DNA of 64,000 nt from Corynebacterium sp. (GTDB lineage Bacteria > Actinomycetota > Actinomycetes > Mycobacteriales > Mycobacteriaceae). The notes below the pieces were generated by a model. It was given only the letters and a program-made list of their open reading frames with translations, was not told where the DNA came from and did no database searches. Below are positions 54,451-61,626 of the stretch, in pieces. Position 1 is the first letter of the stretch, and every line of letters begins with the position of its first letter. The DNA is taken from positions 1 through 64,000 of the forward strand of contig NZ_JAUNLS010000005.1 of NCBI RefSeq assembly GCF_030532325.1, in the 5' to 3' direction. Made by a program: the position numbers and the translations under genes.

Positions 54451-55580
54451 GTCTCATCGATACCATGCGCGGTGTCCTGGCCACCGAACCACAACTCGCC
54501 CGCGATGCCACGGCGCTAGCCCAACGCATCCGGCAAGAAGCTGGGGTGATCAGCGACGTCGACGTGCTGGATCTGCTGCAGCGCCTGCGCCATGATTCCT
54601 TAGGCCTCGGCGTGCTCGAGCCGGTGCTCTCGCTGCCGGGCTTGAGCGACGTGGTGGTTAACGGGCCGCGCTCGTGTTTTGTTGATCGCGGCAACGGCTT
54701 GGAGCAGGTGAACGTGCGCTTTGCCGACGACTCCGAGGTCCGCCAGCTGGCCACCCGGCTCGCCGCGGTGGCGGGCGTGCGCCTGGATGATGCCCAGCCC
54801 TTTGCCGATGGCCGCCTGACCCGCCCTGATGGCACGGTGCTGCGCCTGCACGCACTGCTGGCGCCGCCCTCGGCCAGCGGGACGTGCATGAGCCTGCGCG
54901 TGCTGCGTCAGGCGCAGACTAGCCTGCAACAGTTGGTGAGCAATGGGACCATCGCACCGGAGGTGGAGGCGGTGGTGCGCGGGATCGTCGCCAAGCGGGC
55001 GTCCTTCCTGGTGATCGGCGGAACCGGTTCCGGCAAGACCACGCTGCTCGCCGCGCTGCTGGGGGAGGTGCCGGCCAGCGATCGCCTGCTCATCATCGAG
55101 GACACCCCGGAGCTTGCCCCGGTGCACCCGCACGTGGTCACCCTGGTCTCGCGCCGGGCGAACGCGGAGGGGCGCGGGGAAATCTCGATGTCCCTCCTGC
55201 TGCAGCAGGCGCTGCGCATGCGTCCAGACCGCATTGTGGTGGGGGAGATCCGCGGTGCCGAGGTGGTCGAACTGCTCGCTGCGCTCAACACGGGTCATGA
55301 TGGCGGGGCAGGCACGCTGCACGCCAACTCGGTGGATGAGGTGCCCGCGCGCATGGAGGCGCTCGCCGCCCTGGGCGGGCTGGACCGGGCCTCGTTGCAC
55401 TCGCAACTGGCCGCGGCGGTACACGTGGTGCTGGGCATGGAGCGCACAACTCACGGTCGCAGGCTGGCGCACATCGGTGTGCTGGAGGGAAACCCCGTGG
55501 TCCCACGCCTGGTGTGGAGCACTGAAGGCGGCCCTCGAGAGGGCTTTGCTGAGCTCAGCGCGCGTCTGGGGGCGTCATGA
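54447..55580 (+). CDS. cpaF: Tad pilus/secretion ATPase CpaF (TadA)
   Basis: The 377-residue type II/IV secretion ATPase has Walker A GGTGSGKTTL, Asp box LLIIEDTPEL, Walker B RMRPDRIVVGEIRG and His box TGHDGGAGTLHANS. It powers Flp pilus assembly or secretion on the cytoplasmic face. I chose ATG 54447, overlapping the ssd stop, over in-frame upstream starts inside ssd. It overlaps tadB by four bases. Confidence 0.92.
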   Translation: MSLIDTMRGVLATEPQLARDATALAQRIRQEAGVISDVDVLDLLQRLRHDSLGLGVLEPVLSLPGLSDVVVNGPRSCFVDRGNGLEQVNVRFADDSEVRQLATRLAAVAGVRLDDAQPFADGRLTRPDGTVLRLHALLAPPSASGTCMSLRVLRQAQTSLQQLVSNGTIAPEVEAVVRGIVAKRASFLVIGGTGSGKTTLLAALLGEVPASDRLLIIEDTPELAPVHPHVVTLVSRRANAEGRGEISMSLLLQQALRMRPDRIVVGEIRGAEVVELLAALNTGHDGGAGTLHANSVDEVPARMEALAALGGLDRASLHSQLAAAVHVVLGMERTTHGRRLAHIGVLEGNPVVPRLVWSTEGGPREGFAELSARLGAS

Positions 55581-56329
55581 CGTATCTCCTGTGTGCCCTG
55601 GCCCTGAGCATTCACCCACCGGCGGTGGTACGCAGGCTACAGCCCGAGCCGCCGAAGCGCCGCTTGCTGCCGGTGGCTGTGGCCGCGACGGGTATTGCCT
55701 GCGTGCTGCTGGGCCGGGTGAGCATTGCCCTGGCTGCCGCCAGCGTGGTGGGCTGCGCGCTGTGGTACGCCGGAGACGTTGCGGCGGCGCGCCGTGAGCG
55801 CCGCGGGCGAGAGGCCCTGGCGGCCTACCTGGGTGCTGTGGCCGCGGAGCTGCGCGCGGGCGCGACCACCGCCGCCGCACTGCAGCACGGCGTGGAGGCG
55901 CTGCCGGATTCCGCGCCGGAGAGTCTGGTCACCTCACTGCGCACCGCAGCCGGGTTGGCGGCGCACGGCGGACGCCCAGAGAAGGCCTTGACCTCCGCGG
56001 AGCTGCGCCGTCTGGGCAGCCTGGTGGCGCTGTCGGCCGAGCACGGCGTGGCCCTGGCCGGGCTGGTGGAGCAGGCACAGAATCAGCTCGACGCAGCCAA
56101 GCGCCACGCGCAGGCCACCGAGGCCTCCCTGCAGGGCCCGCAGGCTACCGCACTCATCCTGGCTGGTCTGCCGGCGGCGGGTGTGCTCATGGGCGGGGCG
56201 ATGGGTGCGGATTCCCTGGGCTTCCTGCTCGGCGGTGGGCTGGGCGGGGTTCTCCTCGTCATCGGTGTGGGGTTGGCCTGCGCGGGCTTTGCGTGGTCAC
56301 GGTGGATCCTGCGGAGGGCAGCGGCATGA
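55577..56329 (+). CDS. tadB: Tad pilus inner-membrane protein TadB
   Basis: The 250-residue type II secretion F-domain protein has the repeat-type segment AELRAGATTAAALQHGVEAL and ALSAEHGVALAGLVEQA, and four membrane segments. It forms the inner-membrane platform with TadC. It overlaps both neighbours (ATGA). Confidence 0.85.
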   Translation: MTYLLCALALSIHPPAVVRRLQPEPPKRRLLPVAVAATGIACVLLGRVSIALAAASVVGCALWYAGDVAAARRERRGREALAAYLGAVAAELRAGATTAAALQHGVEALPDSAPESLVTSLRTAAGLAAHGGRPEKALTSAELRRLGSLVALSAEHGVALAGLVEQAQNQLDAAKRHAQATEASLQGPQATALILAGLPAAGVLMGGAMGADSLGFLLGGGLGGVLLVIGVGLACAGFAWSRWILRRAAA

Positions 56330-56886
56330 TGGCGGCACTGTTGTGTGCGGCGGCCCTGGTGCTCCCAGACGCAGCACCCCGGGCGCGGTTACGAGGTGCT
56401 GAGGGCCCGGCCAAGCGCAGGGCGCTGCTGCGGGTGAAGACCCCTCGCGACGGTCCGCGCCCCCAGCTTGGCCCCTTGGACGCAGCCTGTGACCTGGAGC
56501 TTTTCGCTGCTTGCTTGGATGCCGGAATGTCGGCCCAGGCCGCGGTCACGGCCGTCGCGACCACCTCGCCCGCGTGGCGGGAGGCGGCAGCGTTGCTGGG
56601 GGTGGGCGTTCCCATGGATAGCGCATGGGCGTCGCTGCGTGCCGAACCTCATCTGGCGGGCATGGTCCGCTTGGCCCAGATGTCAGGGGATTCGGGCGCG
56701 GCGATGGTATCCGGGTGCCACCGCTTGGTGGCGCAGCTGCGCGCCGAGGCCGCGGCGCAGGCTACTGCTTCGGCCGAAAGGGCCGGCGTGTTCATCGCCG
56801 CGCCTCTGGCCGTGTGTTTCTTACCAGCATTCATCATCGTGGGGCTGGTGCCCGTCATTATCAGCCTGGGGCAGCAGCTCCTGTGA
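56326..56886 (+). CDS. tadC: Tad pilus inner-membrane protein TadC
   Basis: The 186-residue T2SSF-domain protein has ELFAACLDAGMSAQAAVTAVA and HLAGMVRLAQMSGDSGAAM, with C-terminal membrane helices (IAAPLAVCFLPAFIIVGLVPVIISL). It is short for the family, as usual in this actinobacterial locus. I chose ATG 56326, overlapping the tadB stop. A 153-base gap with a short tandem repeat follows. Confidence 0.83.
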   Translation: MMAALLCAAALVLPDAAPRARLRGAEGPAKRRALLRVKTPRDGPRPQLGPLDAACDLELFAACLDAGMSAQAAVTAVATTSPAWREAAALLGVGVPMDSAWASLRAEPHLAGMVRLAQMSGDSGAAMVSGCHRLVAQLRAEAAAQATASAERAGVFIAAPLAVCFLPAFIIVGLVPVIISLGQQLL

Positions 56887-56903
56887 GCATCACTCCGACC
56901 GAT

Positions 56904-56968
56904 AACCAACTGACAACCAACCGAGAAATCCAACCGAGAATTCAAACCGGAAATCAACTGAGACACCA
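56904..56968 (+). repeat. Degenerate ~13-bp tandem repeat between tadC and the pilin gene
   Basis: About five units of the form CAACCGAGAAATC run in tandem (CAACTGACAAC, CAACCGAGAAATC, CAACCGAGAATTC, AAACCGGAAATC, AACTGAGACACC). The purine-rich RNA is poor in structure and may be a spacer that separates expression of the pilin from the machinery genes. Confidence 0.6.
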
Positions 56969-57039
56969 ATGAAAGAACTACGTGACCACGCAGCGGTGCT
57001 TGCGCGCGGCTGTGGTGGAACCGGGGGAAGGACAACACT

Positions 57040-57258
57040 ATGTACACGTATCTAGTGCAGCGCTTTCGCGCGAAGAATATGGGCGATAAGCTGGGAAAAC
57101 TCGCCGATGACAGCGGTATGAGCACAATCGAATATGCCATGGGGAGCCTAGCGGCAGCCGCCCTGGCCGCGGTGCTCTACGCCGTGATTAACGGCGGCCA
57201 AGTCCCAGACGCCATCGAGTCCATCATCACCGACGCCCTCTCGAACACGCCGGGCTAA
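57040..57258 (+). CDS. Flp-type pilin-like protein (DUF4244)
   Basis: The 72-residue protein has a type IV prepilin-like junction GMSTIEYAMG followed by a hydrophobic helix (SLAAAALAAVLYAVING), the DUF4244/Flp pattern. It is the likely major subunit of the Tad pilus or pseudopilus. No prepilin peptidase gene is in the window. ATG 57040 follows GGGGGAAGGAC. Confidence 0.85.
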   Translation: MYTYLVQRFRAKNMGDKLGKLADDSGMSTIEYAMGSLAAAALAAVLYAVINGGQVPDAIESIITDALSNTPG

Positions 57259-57266
57259 ACGGGCTC

Positions 57267-57581
57267 ATGAGCATCCGTGATGAGACCGGCTCGGTCACCA
57301 TCGAGGCCGCGCTGTCGCTGTCGGCACTGGTGATCGTCGCCGCGGGCATCGTCGGTGGGGTTGCCACCATGTCCGCGCACCTCGCGGCTGTCGACGCCGC
57401 CGGGGCCGCCGCCCGCGCCCACGCCATCGGGGTGGACTACCAGCGCGAAGGAGTAGAGATCATGGTCACCGATAGCGGCGGGTTGGTCACCGCGCGGGCG
57501 GAAGTCCCAGCACCACTGGGAACGATGCGCGCGCAGGCGGTCTTCCCCGCGGAAATCGGCCAGACGGGAAGCAACCAGTGA
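57267..57581 (+). CDS. TadE-like pseudopilin
   Basis: The 104-residue protein begins with a TadE-type segment (ETGSVTIEAALSLSALVIVAAGIVGGVATM), a prepilin-like cleavage region before a single helix, then a small extracytoplasmic domain. It is a probable minor pseudopilin. It overlaps the next gene by four bases (GTGA). Confidence 0.82.
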   Translation: MSIRDETGSVTIEAALSLSALVIVAAGIVGGVATMSAHLAAVDAAGAAARAHAIGVDYQREGVEIMVTDSGGLVTARAEVPAPLGTMRAQAVFPAEIGQTGSNQ

Positions 57582-57922
57582 CGCCCGCGTGCCCAGGGCG
57601 GCGCCGCGCCCACGCGGATGACGCTGGCTATGCCACCGTGGTGACTGCCGGAATCATCGCGGCGCTCACGGGCTTGCTCATTGCTGTGGCGGCGGTGGGC
57701 GCGCGTGTGGTTGCCCGCCACGAGGCGCAAGTGGCCGCGGACCTCTCCGCGGTAGCCGGCGCGTGGAGCATCACCCGCGGCAACGATGCCTGCGCGGCCG
57801 CCGAGCACACCGCGGGCCTCAACGGGGCGGAGCTGGTGGGCTGCCAGGTCAGTGACCAGGACGTCATCGCTACCGCCACGGTGCGCGGGCGCGAGGCCAT
57901 TGCCCGGGCAGGGCCGGTCTAG
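57578..57922 (+). CDS. TadG-like/Rv3654c-type secreted or membrane protein
   Basis: The 114-residue protein has one membrane helix (YATVVTAGIIAALTGLLIAVAAVGARVV) preceded by DDAGYAT, a TadE/G-like pattern, and two cysteines (NDACAAAEH, LVGCQVSD) that may form a disulfide outside. It starts at GTG 57578 within the tadE stop. Its TAG overlaps the helicase stop on the other strand, so the two genes converge tail to tail. Confidence 0.78.
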   Translation: MTPACPGRRRAHADDAGYATVVTAGIIAALTGLLIAVAAVGARVVARHEAQVAADLSAVAGAWSITRGNDACAAAEHTAGLNGAELVGCQVSDQDVIATATVRGREAIARAGPV

Positions 57923-60276
57923 GTGGAGGGCGGGCCGCCGGCGGTCATCGTCACCAGCGCGCCCAGCAGCTTGATGGCGCCGGCCTTGTCCAGTGGCTGG
58001 TTCCCGTTGCCGCATTTCGGGGACTGCACGCACGAGGGGCAGCCGGATTCGCACGGGCAGGAGCGCACCGCCTCAAATGTGGCTTCGATCCACTCCGGGA
58101 AGCGCCGGAAGCCCTCCTCGGCAAAGCCGGCGCCACCGGGGTGGCCATCGTAGACAAACACCGTGGGCAGCCCGGTATCGGCGTGCTCCGTGGTGGACAC
58201 ACCGCCGATGTCCCAGCGGTCGCACGTCGCAATCAGCGGCAGGAGCCCAATGGCTGCATGCTCGGCGGCGTGCAGCGTGCCCGGCGCATCCGCGGCGCTG
58301 ACACCCATCGCTGCAAGTGCCAGCGGATCGATGGTGTAGGCCACCGCCCGGGTGAGCAAGCGCTGCTCCGGCATGTCTAGGGGTACGGTCTCGCCCACGG
58401 TGCCATCGGCAAGCCGCACCTGGTAGCCGGTTACCTGGTTGATCACTTCCACCTCGACGCTGGCCACCCACAGGCCCGGGGCGTAGTTGACCAGCTCGTC
58501 GGCCTCGCGCACGATGCGGATATCGGTCACCGAGCTGGGCTGGGTGGTGTACTCCGGGGAGTCCGGCCGAGCCAGCGCCACGTAGTCCGCCAGGTGCAGC
58601 TCCTCAATGACGTAGCTTTCGCCCTGGTGCAGGTAGACCGCGCCGGGGTGCACCTGCCCGGCGGCCCGGGCGGCGTCGATGGTGCCCAGCACGCGGCCGT
58701 CGGAGCTGTCCACAATCATCACCATCTCCCCGGAGCCACCACGCAGCGACACCGCGCTGTGGGCGCTCTCCGGGGACAGCGCGGCCTCCGGCGGCTGGGG
58801 CACGGCGAACCAGCCGGACGGGCGGCGGCGCAGCACGCCCTGCTGCGCGAGGTGCTCCACCACCTGGGCCGCGCCGAAATCGGCCACGTCACTCTCACTC
58901 AGCGGCTTCTCGACGGCCGCGCAATACACATGACTGACCAAAGTATAGGGATTGGAGGGATTAAACACGCTGGCCTCAACGGGCTTGCCCAGCAGCGCCT
59001 CGGGGTGGTGAACGAGGTAGGTGTCCATCGGCTCATCGCGTGCCACGAGCATGACGATGGAGCCCTGCCCGCGGCGTCCGGCGCGGCCCGCCTGCTGCCA
59101 GAAGCTAGCCACCGTGCCGGGGAAACCAGCGGTGACCACCGCGTCGAGTCCGCCCACGTCGATGCCGAGCTCCAGGGCGGAGGTGGTGGCGACGCCGAGC
59201 AGGGAGCCATCGTCAAGCGCCTGCTCCAGGCGGCGCCGATCCTCGGCCAGGTAGCCCGCCCGGTAGGCCGCTACGCGCCGGGCAAAGTCAGGGCGGCCCA
59301 GCACGCCGGAGAGTTCCTCCGCGGTGCGCAGGGCCACTACCTCGGCGGCGCGCCGGGAACGCACGAATGTCAGAGTGCGCGCGCCCTCCGCAATGAGGGT
59401 GGCCATCAGTCCTGCCGCCTCCGTGGTGGCAGCGCGGCGCACCGGAGCGCCGTGCTCGCCCTCAGCACCAGGGATGAAGCCCGGCTCCCACAGCGCCACC
59501 GTGCGCGCGCCGGTGGGGGCACCATCCTCGGTGACCTCCTCGGTGCGGCGGCCGGTGAGCCGGTAGGCGTGGAGGGCCGGGTCCTTCATGGTGGCGGAGG
59601 CGGAAATGATGACGGGGTGGGAGCCGTAGTGCTCGCACAGCCGCAGGAGGCGGCGAATCACCAAGGCCACGTTGGCGCCGAAGACCCCGCGGTAGGAGTG
59701 GCACTCATCGATGACGATGAAGCGCAGGTGGCGCAGCACGCGGGCCCAGCGTTGGTGCGCGGCCAGCAGGGACATGTGCACCATGTCCGGGTTGGAGAAG
59801 AGGAAACGGGAATCCTCCCGGATGCCGGCGCGCGCCTCGGTGGGGGTATCGCCGTCGTAGCCGGCCGGCGCGATGCTGCCCAGCGCATCCAGTGCGCGGC
59901 ACAGGCGCATCACCGCGTGCAGCTGATCCGAACCCAGGGCCTTGGTGGGTGTGAGGTAGAGCGCGCAGGCTGTGGGATCCTCGCACAGGCGGGTGAGGAT
60001 GGGCAGCAGGTAGCCCAGGGATTTTCCTGAGGATGTCCCCGTGGCCACCACGACGTCGTGGCCCTGCCAGGCGGCCTCAGCGACCTGCGCCTGGTGGGAG
60101 TAGAGCTGGGTGATGCCGGTGTCACTGAGCGCGCTGCGCAGCTGCGGCAGGACCCAGACGGGCCACTCGGCGTAGCGCGCGGGCCTGGGCGGCAGGGTCG
60201 TGGAATACGTGCACGTGGATTCCTCGTAGCGGCGCTGCAGCAGCCCGAGTAGCTCCTCGCCCAAGGGGTTGGTCAC
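57919..60276 (-). CDS. DEAD/DEAH-box helicase with C-terminal DUF1998 (MrfA-like)
   Basis: The 785-residue helicase has Walker A ATGTSSGKS (residues 78-86), the DECH box FIVIDECHSY and motif III SASATM. Motif VI appears as QQAGRAGRRGQGS, and the C-terminal DUF1998 domain carries a zinc-binding Cys cluster (CPCESGCPSC...C). Homologues are annotated in mycobacteria (Rv3649), and B. subtilis MrfA acts in repair of mitomycin-type lesions. Start GTG 60276 follows AAAGGGGG. The pilus operon converges on it. Confidence 0.88.
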   Translation of the reverse strand: MTNPLGEELLGLLQRRYEESTCTYSTTLPPRPARYAEWPVWVLPQLRSALSDTGITQLYSHQAQVAEAAWQGHDVVVATGTSSGKSLGYLLPILTRLCEDPTACALYLTPTKALGSDQLHAVMRLCRALDALGSIAPAGYDGDTPTEARAGIREDSRFLFSNPDMVHMSLLAAHQRWARVLRHLRFIVIDECHSYRGVFGANVALVIRRLLRLCEHYGSHPVIISASATMKDPALHAYRLTGRRTEEVTEDGAPTGARTVALWEPGFIPGAEGEHGAPVRRAATTEAAGLMATLIAEGARTLTFVRSRRAAEVVALRTAEELSGVLGRPDFARRVAAYRAGYLAEDRRRLEQALDDGSLLGVATTSALELGIDVGGLDAVVTAGFPGTVASFWQQAGRAGRRGQGSIVMLVARDEPMDTYLVHHPEALLGKPVEASVFNPSNPYTLVSHVYCAAVEKPLSESDVADFGAAQVVEHLAQQGVLRRRPSGWFAVPQPPEAALSPESAHSAVSLRGGSGEMVMIVDSSDGRVLGTIDAARAAGQVHPGAVYLHQGESYVIEELHLADYVALARPDSPEYTTQPSSVTDIRIVREADELVNYAPGLWVASVEVEVINQVTGYQVRLADGTVGETVPLDMPEQRLLTRAVAYTIDPLALAAMGVSAADAPGTLHAAEHAAIGLLPLIATCDRWDIGGVSTTEHADTGLPTVFVYDGHPGGAGFAEEGFRRFPEWIEATFEAVRSCPCESGCPSCVQSPKCGNGNQPLDKAGAIKLLGALVTMTAGGPPST

Positions 60277-60527
60277 GCTACCCCCTTTCTCCAGTTCCTA
60301 GGTGTCTAGACTATCGCCCACGGTGGAAACGTGTCACACTGGTGGGCAGGCCGAAAAGTCTTAGCGCAGTGTTTTAAGTCAGTGCTTTAAGCACAAGTAT
60401 TTTAGGGTGCTGGCGAAGGCCCGTGTGCCGGCGGGTGCCCACCGCACTGGGAGCTCGTGTCCATATATTTCCGCGCGCCCCGCGCCACCACACGAGGCCG
60501 CGCACACAACAAGAAGGGTGCATACTC

Positions 60528-60731
60528 ATGGCACAAGGAACTGTGAAGTTCTTCAACGCTGAAAAGGGCTACGGATTCATCGAGATGGAGGACGGCTCCG
60601 GCGATATCTTTGTCCACTACACCGAAATCAACGGAACCGGTTTCCGCACCCTGGAGGAAAACCAGAAGGTGAGCTTTGAGATCGCCGAGGGGCCCAAGGG
60701 CCTGCAGGCTCAGGGAGTCGAGGCGCTCTAA
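60528..60731 (+). CDS. cspA: Cold-shock protein CspA
   Basis: The 67-residue cold-shock domain protein has RNP1 KGYGFIE and RNP2 DIFVHY. It is an RNA chaperone. I chose ATG 60528 ([17 protein letters not shown]) following AAGAAGGGTG; longer in-frame readings upstream are 5' UTR, which is long as usual for csp genes. Synteny with topA is conserved in Actinobacteria. Confidence 0.95.
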   Translation: MAQGTVKFFNAEKGYGFIEMEDGSGDIFVHYTEINGTGFRTLEENQKVSFEIAEGPKGLQAQGVEAL

Positions 60732-60737
60732 GCGCAC

Positions 60738-61367
60738 CTAGGGGGTCTCGGCGTACCCGCGCCGAGTATCCCACCACTCAATCACGGCGTTTTGGGCCTT
60801 TTGCAGCCCGAAGCCGATGATTACTGCCGCGATGATGGAGACAATCACCGCGATGGCCGGGTTGCCGTGGAAGGCCATGCCGCCGAGGTAACCAATGGCC
60901 AGCGCCTGAGCCGCCCAGATGGTCACCCCGATGGTGTCGAAGAAGAAAAACAGCGGCCACGGGTAGCGCATTGAGCCCAAGAGAATGGTCATAAACAGGC
61001 GCGCGGAGGGGATGAAGCGGGCGATGACAATGGCCGCGCCCGCGCCCCTGCGCATGTTGCGCTTGACCCAGGCGAGGGCTGGATAAGCCCGTGAGCCCTT
61101 CTGCACGCGGTTGACCAGGGAGATCAGCCGCGTGCCCAGGAGGAAGCACAGGTTATCGCCCAGCACGGCGGCGCAGATGGCCACGAAAAACATCGTCGGC
61201 ATGTGGGGATAGCCCTGCGAACCCGACCACGCGCCCACCATGTTGAGGGGGACCTCCGAGGGCAGGACGGGAAAGAAACAGTCGAGGAAGATCAGGCTGC
61301 CCACCAGCGGATAGATCCACTGCGTGACCATGACCGCTTCAATCCAGGCGGTGACTGCTTCGACCAA
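60738..61367 (-). CDS. DedA-family membrane protein
   Basis: The 209-residue protein has DedA/SNARE-associated-domain features: FFPVLPSEVPLNMVGAWSG, GDNLCFLLGTR, a basic loop and the conserved FIPSARLFMTILLGSMRYP. DedA proteins are lipid (polyprenyl phosphate or phospholipid) transporters. The start is TTG 61367 with AAAGGAAG 7 bases upstream. Confidence 0.85.
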   Translation of the reverse strand: MVEAVTAWIEAVMVTQWIYPLVGSLIFLDCFFPVLPSEVPLNMVGAWSGSQGYPHMPTMFFVAICAAVLGDNLCFLLGTRLISLVNRVQKGSRAYPALAWVKRNMRRGAGAAIVIARFIPSARLFMTILLGSMRYPWPLFFFFDTIGVTIWAAQALAIGYLGGMAFHGNPAIAVIVSIIAAVIIGFGLQKAQNAVIEWWDTRRGYAETP

Positions 61368-61626
61368 CGGCGTCTTCCTTTAATCCTGATTGCCGGCCCG
61401 TGTGCCGCGCGGTAGGAGCGCTGGGCACGGCGCGGTATACGTGGGGTGCACTCGACTCGACCACTATACAACGCAGCGTGTATAACACTGTGTGTCTGAC
61501 AGAAAGTGCACAGGCAAAGTAATAGACGTGTACTTCCCTTAATAAGTACAGTGTCCTGTTAACTGTGTACTCTAAGGGCACATTGCTCGCATGTTAGGGC
61601 CAGCCATCGAAAGGGATGAAGTCGAA
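61368..61626. promoter_or_regulatory. Divergent dedA-topA control region with palindromes
   Basis: This 259-base gap contains TATACA-ACGCAGCG-TGTATA (61465-61484), a palindromic operator-like site, and the imperfect repeat GTACAGT...ACTGTGTAC (61546-61570). The AT-rich stretch 61490-61590 should hold the topA promoter. Regulation of topA by supercoiling or by an unknown repressor is possible but unproven. Confidence 0.5.
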
